DNA of 38,283 nt. Source: Anaerolineae bacterium. GTDB lineage: Bacteria > Chloroflexota > Anaerolineae > B4-G1. Every line of letters starts with the position of its first letter. Position 1 is the first letter of the stretch. The notes below the pieces were generated by a model. It did not search any database. It saw only the letters and a list, made by a program, of their open reading frames with translations, and was not told the DNA's origin. This document shows positions 24,018-30,656 of this stretch, in pieces. Location of the stretch: assembly GCA_026418995.1 (NCBI GenBank), contig JAOAAG010000149.1:1-38283 (forward strand), given 5' to 3'. Both the position numbers and the translations under genes were made by a program.

Positions 24018-24597
24018 GGCGATCACTGTCATCATCCTCTCCACCTTGCTATTGGTGGTGGAGCATTACCACCGCATCTTCCCGTACAAAGCGCTGGATC
24101 GTGCGTTTCTCTATCTGGGGGTACCCTTATTTGTGATTTTAGTGGTCTTTCGCGATGCGCCCGCCAGGTACGGGTTCCAACTGGGGGATTTGAAAGCTGG
24201 TGCGATCTTGACAACCGTCGGATGGGGCATAGCGGCTGCGCTTGCACTGCTCACGGCACGCGGTGGCCCTATGCGACAGTACTATGCGCCTCAGATTAAC
24301 GCCCCATTGCCTCTTCTGCTTGATAATGCGCTAGATTTGATTGGGTGGGAATTTCTGTTCCGGGGCTTCCTGCTCTTTGCACTCTATCCGATATGCGGCC
24401 CGTATGCCATTTTACTGCAGGCTGTTCCTTTCACCATAGCCCACTTCGGCAAACCAGAGATCGAGACGTTAAGCTGCATATTTGGGGGCAGCGCTTTTGG
24501 GTATGTAGCCTGGCGTACACGCTCGTTCGTCTATCCGTTCCTGATCCACTGGTTTCTGGCAACGTTCACGGTCCTGGTTGCTGCAGGCCGGGTGTAA
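23992..24597 (+). CDS. CPBP-family intramembrane metalloprotease-like protein (second of two)
   Basis: A 201-residue membrane protein, shorter than its neighbour but of the same family: WEFLFRG (E120, R124), FTIAHFGKPE (H151) and FLIHW (H186). The usual first Glu of the EE pair is Trp here, so activity may be altered. TTG at 23992 is chosen because GGAGGG lies 9 nt upstream; the coding region then overlaps the previous protease gene by 26 nt. An upstream in-frame start at 23938 would overlap more and lacks a ribosome-binding site. Its 3' end overlaps the convergent glycosyltransferase gene by 129 bp on the opposite strand. Confidence 0.85.
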   Translation: MKAPRADYRAITVIILSTLLLVVEHYHRIFPYKALDRAFLYLGVPLFVILVVFRDAPARYGFQLGDLKAGAILTTVGWGIAAALALLTARGGPMRQYYAPQINAPLPLLLDNALDLIGWEFLFRGFLLFALYPICGPYAILLQAVPFTIAHFGKPEIETLSCIFGGSAFGYVAWRTRSFVYPFLIHWFLATFTVLVAAGRV

Positions 24598-25833
24598 CAG
24601 CTCCTTATAGGCCTCCTCAATATGCTCGACAATGCGCGGCCAGGCATAAGACTCGGCCCAGCAGGCAGCCCGCTGTCCAATGCGCCGTCGCAACGTCTCG
24701 TCGGTGAGCAGCCGGATGATTTTGTGTGCCAGAGCCTGGGGATCGCGTGCCGGTACCCGATAGCCTGTGCGCCCGTGTTGGACGAGAAAAGCCAGCCCGC
24801 CCACGTCTGAGGCAATGACCGGGGTACCACAGGCCATTGCTTCGAGCGCCACTAACCCGAAGCTCTCGTAGTCGGAAGGCATCACTACCATTGCCGCCGC
24901 TGAGTAATAGTAGGGCAGCAGGTCTTGCTCTTTGGCCCCCAGAAACACGACCACGTCGCCGATGCCCAGCTCCTCCCGCAAATTCTGCAATCGGACCATC
25001 TCATCATCCTCGCGGATGCGGTCGGGGTTGCCTCCGATGATAGGGACACGCAGGCGGGAGCGCAGGTGCGGAAGCCGTTCGACGACGTAAGCGACGGCAT
25101 GGAGCAAATTGTCAATACCCTTAAGCGGCTCGATACGTCCAACGAAGAGGATAATGCAGCAGTCTTCGCATAAGCCGATGCGTTTTCTGGCGTAGGCCGG
25201 GGGAATGGGGTGGAAACGCTGGGTGTCTATGCCAGGCGGAATGACCCGAATGCGAGTGGGGTCGGCCCCGTAGAACCGGAGCAGTTGTTCCTGCTCTACG
25301 GGCGTGGCTGCCACTATCAGGTCAACGCTGCGTACCAGCTCTCTCTCGACCTGAATACGGCGTTCAGGTTCCCGTTCCTCCGCGCGTCTGGCTACGGCGT
25401 TCTTCATCTCACCTAAAGTATGGAACATGTGTATTACGGGAACCCCCCAGCGCTGACGCAATTCCAACGCCACTGCGCCGGAGAGCCAGTAATGGCTGTG
25501 GAGCAGGTCATAACGGAGCCCATCACTCTCCGCCTGGGCCAGGACTCCTGCTGTGAACTCGGGGAGGTGGTCGTAGATGAGATGTTTATCGTACGGTTGT
25601 TCAGGGCCGGCCGGGAGGTGAATCACCCGTGCCCCACGCCCGAGGCCGGTGCTATTAATGCGGGGAATGGTAGGGTCTTGCGAACGTGTGTATACGTCTA
25701 CGTGATGCCCTCTGCGAGCCAGTTCGCTCGCCAGGTCTCTCACGTAGACGTTCATCCCCCCTGTTTCCTTGCCACCCAACGTGGCAAGGGGGCACGTATG
25801 TACGCTCAACATAGCGATCCGCAAGCTGGTCAT
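24469..25833 (-). CDS. Glycosyltransferase family 4 protein (sucrose-synthase/MshA-like branch)
   Basis: A 454-residue retaining GT-B glycosyltransferase. The N-terminus MLSVHTCPLATLGGKETGGMNVYVRDLASELARRGH is the acceptor-side signature shared by MshA and sucrose-phosphate synthase-like proteins. C-terminal donor motifs are VGRIEPLKGIDNLL and PSDYESFGLVALEAMACGTPVIASDVGGL, with the E-x7-E pattern. The sugar donor and acceptor are not determined; a trehalose, sucrose or inositol glycoside product would all be possible. The C-terminal 40 residues (after KELLHP) are hydrophilic, lie antisense to the protease gene, and look like read-through past an ancestral stop. The ATG has only a weak ribosome-binding site. 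Confidence 0.91.
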   Translation of the reverse strand: MTSLRIAMLSVHTCPLATLGGKETGGMNVYVRDLASELARRGHHVDVYTRSQDPTIPRINSTGLGRGARVIHLPAGPEQPYDKHLIYDHLPEFTAGVLAQAESDGLRYDLLHSHYWLSGAVALELRQRWGVPVIHMFHTLGEMKNAVARRAEEREPERRIQVERELVRSVDLIVAATPVEQEQLLRFYGADPTRIRVIPPGIDTQRFHPIPPAYARKRIGLCEDCCIILFVGRIEPLKGIDNLLHAVAYVVERLPHLRSRLRVPIIGGNPDRIREDDEMVRLQNLREELGIGDVVVFLGAKEQDLLPYYYSAAAMVVMPSDYESFGLVALEAMACGTPVIASDVGGLAFLVQHGRTGYRVPARDPQALAHKIIRLLTDETLRRRIGQRAACWAESYAWPRIVEHIEEAYKELLHPACSNQDRERCQKPVDQERIDERACTPGYIPKSAAPKYAA

Positions 25834-26323
25834 CTTAGGGGCGGTTAAAAATCATCTCGTGGGCGGGTGCGCGGCGATATACCAGTAGATGGAAACGCCT
25901 CTTAAAAACCGCAAGGGCGTCAGGAGCGCGAAGGAAGCCGAAAAATCTGTGCATCCTTTGTGTGCCTGGCGGCTCGACCTGCGTGAACCCGCCGGATGGC
26001 TTTTTGACCCCTTCTTAGCTCCGCGCCCTGTCTGGCCGTTTCCCGTTTCACAGGTAGGATCAGCAGCGCCCGTGTCATTTGAAAGTGTACCACACATCGC
26101 ACTTTTAGCAAGGCTCGATGCCCAGCGCTTGTGTCCAGTCTCGTTGCTCCTCCCGCTCTTTCGCTGCAAGCTTGGCTCATCTCTATCCCTTGGCATGGCT
26201 CCAGTTATCTTATACCGAAACACTCTCAGCTCATCATCATTCACCAGCATCAATGCAACTACGAGCCGAGATCATGCGTAATACAAAATGCCAGGCATCG
26301 AATACGTAGGGCGGAGTGCAGAC
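25834..26323. other. 490-bp intergenic region between divergent glycosyltransferase and sigma-factor genes
   Basis: No gene was found. It holds a palindromic repeat (25904-25974). A possible minus-strand promoter has TTGCTA (26111-26106) and TACACT (26089-26084) with 16 bp between. A possible plus-strand -10 (TTATAC near 26208) comes before the sigma-factor gene. The region near 26100-26200 is pyrimidine-rich on the plus strand. Confidence 0.5.
25904..25974. repeat. Imperfect palindromic intergenic element
   Basis: The left arm begins AAAAACCGCAAGGGCGTCAGG and the right arm ends CCTTTGTGTGCCTGGCGGCT, imperfectly complementary around GCCGAAAAATCTGTG. The right arm resembles the element at 11617-11687, and flanking bases (GGTTAAAAA, CGGCGATA, GGAAGC-GAA) recur near 38135-38210. 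It is likely a dispersed repeat family of this genome. Confidence 0.45.
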
Positions 26324-26896
26324 GTGACCGATGAGAGCAAATGGATTACACTGGCCCAGAATGGCGACCAGACAGCCTTTAGTCGCCTGGTCGGCGCTTA
26401 TCAGACGCCGGTTTACAATCTGGCCTACCGCATGCTGGGCAACAAGGCGGACGCAGAAGATGCCACCCAGGAAACCTTTCTGCGTGCCTATGTTCACCTG
26501 CGCAGCTACGATTCCCAGCGTCCGTTCAGTTCCTGGTTGCTCTCCATCGCCTCGCATTACTGTATTGATCGGCTGCGAAGACGGCGGATGACCTGGCTTT
26601 CCCTTGAGGATGAAATCGTGGCTTCCGACGGTACTGGTGAGGTAACTGAGATCTACCTCAACAATGATGTTCCTAATCCCGAGAGTGTGATTGCCCAGCG
26701 GGAGCAAGAAATGCAGATTCAGCGCCTTCTGGCCGCCCTTTCTCCTACTGACCGGGCGGCTATGACGCTGCGTTACTGGTACGACTATTCCTATGAAGAG
26801 ATCGCCGAGGTGCTGAACCTGACAGTCAGCGCGGTAAAATCGCGTCTCCACCGTGCCAGGCGAGACCTGGCGCACATGCTCGAAGAGGATATGTAG
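26324..26896 (+). CDS. ECF-type RNA polymerase sigma factor
   Basis: A 190-residue sigma-70-family factor with regions 2 and 4 only. Region 2: FSRLVGAYQTPVYNLAYRMLGNKADAEDATQETFLRAYVHLRSYDSQRPFSSWLLSIASHYCIDRLRRRR. Region 4: LAALSPTDRAAMTLRYWYDYSYEEIAEVLNLTVSAVKSRLHRARRDLAHML, with a clear HTH. The GTG at 26324 is preferred because GGAG sits 8 nt upstream; an ATG at 26288 would add 12 residues and has no ribosome-binding site. The gene is followed by a zinc-finger anti-sigma gene and two envelope genes, the usual arrangement for an ECF factor held inactive at the membrane. Confidence 0.93.
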   Translation: MTDESKWITLAQNGDQTAFSRLVGAYQTPVYNLAYRMLGNKADAEDATQETFLRAYVHLRSYDSQRPFSSWLLSIASHYCIDRLRRRRMTWLSLEDEIVASDGTGEVTEIYLNNDVPNPESVIAQREQEMQIQRLLAALSPTDRAAMTLRYWYDYSYEEIAEVLNLTVSAVKSRLHRARRDLAHMLEEDM

Positions 26897-26995
26897 CGGT
26901 CCAGCCTGTCCTCTCGCGGGTTCAACAGCCTTGTCGGGCGGACGGCATCTCATCCCCAGCCTGCGGAGGGATGAATAGAGACGGGGGAATTTGAT

Positions 26996-27535
26996 ATGGA
27001 CTGTAGACAGGCGATCGAATTAATGCAAGATAGACTGGACGGTCTCTCCGGTACGGACAGTACCTTGATGCTGGAAGAGCACCTGGCCGGATGTGCCCGC
27101 TGCCAGAGTGAGTGGCACAGACTCCAGATGCTCGATCGCCTTTTTGCCTCGGCGCAGATGGTGCCCGCGCCTCCCTATCTGCGTGTGCAGGTGATGGCCA
27201 GATTAGAACAGAGAGACCGTACCAAACGGATGGCACTCGCGTGCGCCGCTCTAGCGCTTGGTGCTGTCACTCTGGCCCTACTCGTGTTTGTGCCAGCCTT
27301 CTTCACTTGTCTCAGCACGGCTGGCGCAACCACAGCCCTGCTCAGTGGGGGTCCGGCGACGCTCGGCCAGCTTCTTAACCTCGCAAAAACGCTGGGACGC
27401 ATCACGCCGCTTGTGGTTGGCGCATTGGCTTCTCCTGTAGCTGCCATTAGCTTGTGTAGTGTGCTGGTGGCTCTGGGAATGAGCCGCTTGTTATCAGGCC
27501 TATTACAGCTCAGCAAGCCGAATAACGCTGCTTAG
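26996..27535 (+). CDS. Membrane anti-sigma factor with zinc-finger (ZAS) domain
   Basis: A 179-residue protein. The N-terminus MDCRQAIELMQDRLDG...LEEHLAGCARCQSEW has the H-x3-C-x2-C motif plus an upstream Cys that define the zinc-binding anti-sigma domain, which would bind the ECF sigma factor encoded just upstream. A cytoplasmic linker leads to a hydrophobic half with TM segments near residues 78-105, possibly about 110-125, and 140-170. Multiple TM segments are more than in single-pass RsiW-like proteins. A GGGGGAA ribosome-binding site precedes the ATG. A 99-bp gap with a small hairpin (TCATCCC/GGGATGA) separates it from the sigma gene. Confidence 0.88.
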   Translation: MDCRQAIELMQDRLDGLSGTDSTLMLEEHLAGCARCQSEWHRLQMLDRLFASAQMVPAPPYLRVQVMARLEQRDRTKRMALACAALALGAVTLALLVFVPAFFTCLSTAGATTALLSGGPATLGQLLNLAKTLGRITPLVVGALASPVAAISLCSVLVALGMSRLLSGLLQLSKPNNAA

Positions 27536-27544
27536 GAGGGTGCG

Positions 27545-28438
27545 ATGGGACGGATAGCTTTAGTGTTGGTAGTTTCATTTCTTGTGCTCAGCAACCTGGC
27601 GTGCTGTGTCATGCCCCGTCTCCCCACTGTCGAGATCCACATACCGACCCTCGAAGTCGGGGAGATGAAAAGCAAGCATGAGACTATTGAGCTGGGCAAC
27701 GTGGACGCGGTGGCAGTCGAGATCATGTTCGGTACTGGTGAACTGGAGATCGAGGCGGGGACCTCCGATGTGCTTTTCTCTGGCGACTTTCGCTACAACG
27801 TCTCACAGTGGGAGCCAGAAATCAAGTATAGGGATGGAGTGTTGACCATCCGGCAGGGGGAGACCGATGAGCAGTGGGGAATGCCCACTGGCAAAGCCCG
27901 TAATGAGTGGGAATTGAAGTTCACGCCTCGGGTGCCGCTGGCGATGGACATCAACGTGGGTGCCGGAAGAGGAGACCTTGACCTCAGTGGCCTGCAATTG
28001 ACAGAGCTGGAAGTGAGTTTGGGGGCGGGAAACTGCGATCTGCGTTTTAACGAGGTGAACAGGGCCGCGCTCGAAACCTTTACGCTCGAGAGCGGGGCTT
28101 CGCGAGTAGAGGTGAGCGGCATCGGCAATGCCAGCCCGAGACGTATGTCCGTCCGGGGCGGCGTGGGCGACATTGTCCTCGACTTCACTGGTGCGTGGAC
28201 CGAGACAGCGGAAATAGACATTGCCGCTGGTGTCGGTGCGATTACCTTGCGCCTGCCTGATAATGTGGGGGTGAAGGTCGAAGCCGAGGGCCTATCCAAC
28301 ATCAACGCGCCCGGCTTCCATCTCAGAGACGGCAGGTATTATGTAAACGACGCATTTGGCGAGGCGGAGGTTGAACTGCATATAAAGATCACCGCTGGTG
28401 TCGGCAACATCAATTTGCGCGAGGTCTCCAATGAGTGA
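27545..28438 (+). CDS. Lipoprotein with toast-rack/adhesin-like beta domain (LiaF/DUF4097-like)
   Basis: A 297-residue exported protein. The N-terminal signal ends in a lipobox-like LSNLAC (Cys near residue 20). From about residue 60 on it consists of repeated short strands such as VEIMFGTGELEIEAG, MDINVGAGRGDLDLSGLQLTELEVSLGAGNCDLRF and AEIDIAAGVGAITLRLP, the right-handed beta repeat of toast-rack and DUF4097 domains seen in LiaF-type envelope-stress proteins. It starts 9 nt after the anti-sigma gene with GGAGGG upstream, so it belongs to the same operon. A scaffold or sensor role at the outer membrane face is inferred from family and context. Confidence 0.8.
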   Translation: MGRIALVLVVSFLVLSNLACCVMPRLPTVEIHIPTLEVGEMKSKHETIELGNVDAVAVEIMFGTGELEIEAGTSDVLFSGDFRYNVSQWEPEIKYRDGVLTIRQGETDEQWGMPTGKARNEWELKFTPRVPLAMDINVGAGRGDLDLSGLQLTELEVSLGAGNCDLRFNEVNRAALETFTLESGASRVEVSGIGNASPRRMSVRGGVGDIVLDFTGAWTETAEIDIAAGVGAITLRLPDNVGVKVEAEGLSNINAPGFHLRDGRYYVNDAFGEAEVELHIKITAGVGNINLREVSNE

Positions 28439-28453
28439 TCGGAGGATGAAGTA

Positions 28454-29506
28454 ATGAGTGGACTATTGCTCAGCAGAGTGATGATGATGCTCGTCAGTGC
28501 ATGGCTGGTTGTTTCACCTGCCCGGGCGTTGGCCGAGGGTAGCCCGCCCGGCGATGGGATTGTGATCTGGAACGAGGACTATACGCTGGGCCGGGGCGAG
28601 GCGCTGGAAGGCGATCTAGTCGTCTTCAGCGGCGATGCCACGCTGGAAAGCGGTAGCCGTGTAGATGGCTCAGTGGTCGTGTGGAACGGTAACGCCGAGG
28701 TCGCGGGCTCGATCGAGGGCGATCTGGTTGTCTCGGGCGGGGATGTTCATCTCCAGGAGAGTGCTGTAGTAGAGGGGCAAGTGGTGTGTAGCTGGAATTG
28801 TGAGCTGGAGAGGGATCCAGGAGCACGGGTAGATGGCGGTATCGTCGAGGGAATGCCCTGGCGCGGGTTGCGGCTGGAGCAAGAAAATTGGCCGTCAATA
28901 TCCCTCGCCCCGTTCGAGTTCTGGGTAGCGACTCCCAGGGAAGCAGCGCGCTGGGCGTTCGGGATCGTCCGCAGCCTGGCCGCTATACTGGTAGTAGCCC
29001 TGGTAGCCGGCCTGGTGGCACTGATCTTGCCCAACCAGAGCGCGCAGGTGCGCCGCGCGATCACTGAGGCCCCGCTCCCCTGTCTGGGCTTTGGGTTGCT
29101 CACGGTCGTTGCCACGGTGGTGGTCACCGTTGTACTGGCCGTCACGATCTGCCTCTCCCCCCTGGCAGTTCTGGTGGCCCTGGCGCTGGGGATGGCCGGA
29201 TTATTCGGCTGGGTCGGAGTGGGGATGCTGGTAGGAGAGCCCCTGCTGAGGGTCCTGAATGTGCGCGAGGCCGTTCCGCCATTGAGCGCCGGCGCCGGCA
29301 CGATGCTTATCACACTTGTCGTCGCTGGGCTAAACTTCACCCTCTGCCTGGCTCCGCTGGGCTGGTTTATCACGCTTATTCTGGGCTGTATCGGCCTGGG
29401 AGCTGTGGTACTGACCCGCTTCGGCACGATGGAGTACCGTCCTCCGGCACCACGCCCCGCTCCACCGCCCGTACCCCTGGAATCCGAGGACATTACATCG
29501 CCGTAA
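28454..29506 (+). CDS. Bactofilin-like beta-helix protein fused to a multi-TM domain
   Basis: A 350-residue membrane protein. An N-terminal signal or TM segment (to about residue 27) precedes a repeat domain, residues 35-130, with GDLVVFSGDATLESGSRVDGSVVVWNGNAEVAGSIEGDLVVSGGDVHL. These are the G-D-x-V/G-S-V rungs of polymer-forming bactofilin domains. A half with about five TM helices follows (170-320), ending in a Pro-rich tail. The ATG has GGAGG about 9 nt upstream. As the last gene of the sigma/anti-sigma operon, it is likely an output or sensor of the envelope module. Unlike classical cytoplasmic bactofilins it appears exported and membrane-anchored. Confidence 0.82.
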   Translation: MSGLLLSRVMMMLVSAWLVVSPARALAEGSPPGDGIVIWNEDYTLGRGEALEGDLVVFSGDATLESGSRVDGSVVVWNGNAEVAGSIEGDLVVSGGDVHLQESAVVEGQVVCSWNCELERDPGARVDGGIVEGMPWRGLRLEQENWPSISLAPFEFWVATPREAARWAFGIVRSLAAILVVALVAGLVALILPNQSAQVRRAITEAPLPCLGFGLLTVVATVVVTVVLAVTICLSPLAVLVALALGMAGLFGWVGVGMLVGEPLLRVLNVREAVPPLSAGAGTMLITLVVAGLNFTLCLAPLGWFITLILGCIGLGAVVLTRFGTMEYRPPAPRPAPPPVPLESEDITSP

Positions 29507-29509
29507 CCA

Positions 29510-29542
29510 AACAGGCCTCCCGCTATCCACGGGAGGCCTGTT
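29510..29542. terminator. Bidirectional terminator between the bactofilin-like gene and tRNA-Glu
   Basis: AACAGGCCTCCCG and CGGGAGGCCTGTT form a perfect 13-bp stem with a 7-nt loop. It lies 3 nt after the bactofilin-like stop and 2 nt beyond the tRNA-Glu 3' end, so it can serve both convergent transcripts. T-tracts are short on both sides. Confidence 0.75.
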
Positions 29543-29544
29543 GA

Positions 29545-29617
29545 TGGCCCCAAGGGGACTCGAACCCCTGTTTCCGGCTTGAGAGGCCAGCGTCCTGGAC
29601 CACTAGACGATGGGGCC
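29545..29617 (-). tRNA. tRNA-Glu(CTC)
   Basis: A 73-nt cloverleaf on the minus strand. Acceptor GGCCCCA pairs with TGGGGCC; discriminator A. Anticodon stem CTGGC/GCCGG (one G-U) closes loop CTCTCAA, giving anticodon CTC for GAG. The T-loop is TTCGAGT. The 3' CCA is not encoded. Confidence 0.95.
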
Positions 29618-29630
29618 TGATGTGCTGGTA

Positions 29631-29659
29631 ATTGTAGCAGCCCTTGCGCCTTTTGTCAA
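29631..29659 (-). promoter_or_regulatory. Sigma-70 promoter of tRNA-Glu
   Basis: On the minus strand TTGACA (29659-29654), 17 bp, TACAAT (29636-29631). Strong match, with the start close to the mature 5' end. Confidence 0.9.
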
Positions 29660-29692
29660 ATGGCACACACAGGGCGCTGTAGGGGATAGCCC

Positions 29693-29721
29693 TTGACGGA
29701 AAATTTCAAACGAGGTATACT
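29693..29721 (+). promoter_or_regulatory. Sigma-70 promoter of the four-tRNA array
   Basis: TTGACG (29693-29698), 17 bp, TATACT (29716-29721). Start near 29728, directly before tRNA-Pro. It diverges from the tRNA-Glu promoter and would drive Pro, Gly, Ile and Gln tRNAs as one precursor. Confidence 0.88.
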
Positions 29722-29730
29722 TAAACACGC

Positions 29731-29803
29731 CGGGGTGTGGCGCAGAAGGAAGCGCGCTGCGTTTGGGACGCAGAGGTCGCCGGTTCAAGTCCGGCCGCCC
29801 CGA
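29731..29803 (+). tRNA. tRNA-Pro(TGG)
   Basis: A 73-nt cloverleaf. Acceptor CGGGGTG/CGCCCCG with one U-G pair; anticodon stem CTGCG/CGCAG; loop TTTGGGA gives anticodon TGG. T-stem GCCGG/CCGGC. Discriminator A; no encoded CCA. Only two bases separate it from the next tRNA. Confidence 0.95.
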
Positions 29804-29805
29804 CC

Positions 29806-29876
29806 GCGGGCGTTGCAAAATGGTATTGCCACAGCCTTCCAAGCTGTTGTTGCGGGTTCGATTCCCGCCGCCCGCT
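29806..29876 (+). tRNA. tRNA-Gly(TCC)
   Basis: A 71-nt cloverleaf. Acceptor GCGGGCG/CGCCCGC; D-stem GCAA/TTGC; anticodon stem ACAGC/GCTGT with loop CTTCCAA, giving TCC. Discriminator U, no encoded CCA. It complements the tRNA-Gly(CCC) at 20686. Confidence 0.95.
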
Positions 29877-29883
29877 CTTCATT

Positions 29884-30161
29884 GGGCCCATAGCTCAGCG
29901 GTCAGAGCAGCCGGCTCGACGTATCGGGCTGCCTGGAGGGAAACTTCCAGGTGACACCTGCCAAATTCGGGGAAGCCTGTGTCTACGGACTGGTGATCCC
30001 GAGCCAAGCCCGCAAGGGAAGGTGTAGAGACCGGACGGCAGGCACCCTCGGCGTGGACCAGGGTGAAGGGACGGTCCAGCCCACAAACCCGTAAGGGGCG
30101 ACGAAAGTCGTAGTTGGGATGCATAACCGGTCGGTCCCAGGTTCGAATCCTGGTGGGCCCA
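29884..30161 (+). tRNA. tRNA-Ile(CAT) split by a group I intron
   Basis: Exon 1 is 29884-29916 (33 nt, ending at U33) and exon 2 is 30122-30161 (40 nt). Joined, they give a perfect 73-nt cloverleaf: acceptor GGGCCCA/TGGGCCC, D-stem GCTC/GAGC, anticodon stem GCCGG/CCGGT, loop CTCATAA with anticodon CAT, T-stem CCAGG/CCTGG, discriminator A. The fully paired 1:72 position and the lack of three G-C pairs in the anticodon stem exclude initiator tRNA. The CGGCTCATAACCG core is that of isoleucine tRNA-2, whose C34 is converted to lysidine by TilS so that it reads AUA. Elongator Met is the alternative. CCA is not encoded. Confidence 0.93.
29917..30121 (+). ncRNA. Group I self-splicing intron (205 nt, no ORF) in tRNA-Ile(CAT)
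   Basis: P1: exon CGGCU and intron CGA (29912-29919) pair with UCGGGCUG (29924-29931), placing the splice-site U in a U-G pair. P2: CCUGGAGG/CUUCCAGG with a GAAA loop (29932-29951). P3: CCUGCC (29957-29962) with GGCAGG (30037-30042). P4: UUCGGG (29966-29971) with CCCGAG (29998-30003). P5 lies within 29975-29994. P6: CCC-GCAA-GGG (30009-30018). P7: GACCG (30029-30033) with CGGUC (30072-30076). P8: CACCCU/AGGGUG (30043-30065). P9: CCC-GUAA-GGG and CGAC-GAAA-GUCG (30088-30110). The terminal base is G30121, as required. The core resembles the small bacterial tRNA introns of the IC3 type such as that of Azoarcus tRNA-Ile. No homing endonuclease is present. Confidence 0.93.
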
Positions 30162-30167
30162 CTGCAA

Positions 30168-30239
30168 TGGGGCGTGGCCAAGTGGCAAGGCAACGGACTT
30201 TGAATCCGTGTATCGCAGGTTCGAATCCTGTCGCCCCAG
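30168..30239 (+). tRNA. tRNA-Gln(TTG)
   Basis: A 72-nt cloverleaf. Acceptor TGGGGCG/CGCCCCA (U1-A72, usual for tRNA-Gln); anticodon stem ACGGA/TCCGT; loop CTTTGAA gives anticodon TTG. T-stem GCAGG/CCTGT (one G-U). Discriminator G; no encoded CCA. Last tRNA of the array. Confidence 0.95.
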
Positions 30240-30594
30240 CCTGACCCTTCAGGCCGGGGGTGTAGTGACCTGGACGAAGCTGCTCGCCGCTGCAGAGTAC
30301 AGCGGGATAACGTGTGGCGACTGCTTTCCACGGTCCTACGCTCAGCCTGGATACCACGCGCCTTATCCCCCGTTTCTCCCAGAGTATAGGGTTGTTCCCT
30401 CAACCGTTTGAGCGGGTGTCAAGCGATCGGGTGCATCTGCTCATCCATCCCACTGACAAAAGCTTCCTTCCGGGAAAAGTGAAGATGTTCTCACCCTCGA
30501 GCTTAGATTCCTGTTTATGATCCTGTGCTCCCTGCAGGAGACCGAGGCGAGCTTGCTGACAACAGGCGCGCACTCGTCCGTCGGATGCTCAGAT
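30240..30594. other. Intergenic region after the tRNA array
   Basis: No gene was found here. A weak hairpin (CCTGA-CCCT-TCAGG, 30240-30253) directly follows tRNA-Gln but has no T-run, so the array's terminator is not evident. The GGTTG/CAACC pair near 30388-30403 is also weak. The remainder shows no coding signal on either strand. Confidence 0.5.
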
Positions 30595-30622
30595 TTGCCT
30601 GCCGTTGTGGCTGTGTTATAAT
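30595..30622 (+). promoter_or_regulatory. Sigma-70 promoter of the small membrane protein/glycogen locus
   Basis: TTGCCT (30595-30600), 16 bp, and a perfect TATAAT (30617-30622). It starts transcription about 28 nt before the GTG of the 59-residue protein and may drive glgA and the genes beyond. Confidence 0.75.
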
Positions 30623-30656
30623 ATTTAAGCACCTTTGATGTCAGGGCAGGAGCACA

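Noticed and set aside
29917-30121. Intron reading as part of a protein gene (antisense frames across 29879-30403)
   Set aside because: Frames here translate tRNA and intron sequence; structure explains the region fully.
29884-30161. Initiator tRNA-Met as identity of the split tRNA
   Set aside because: Position 1:72 is a G-C pair and the anticodon stem lacks the three consecutive G-C pairs of initiators.
30240-30253. Hairpin after tRNA-Gln as an intrinsic terminator
   Set aside because: Only a 5-bp stem and no T-run.
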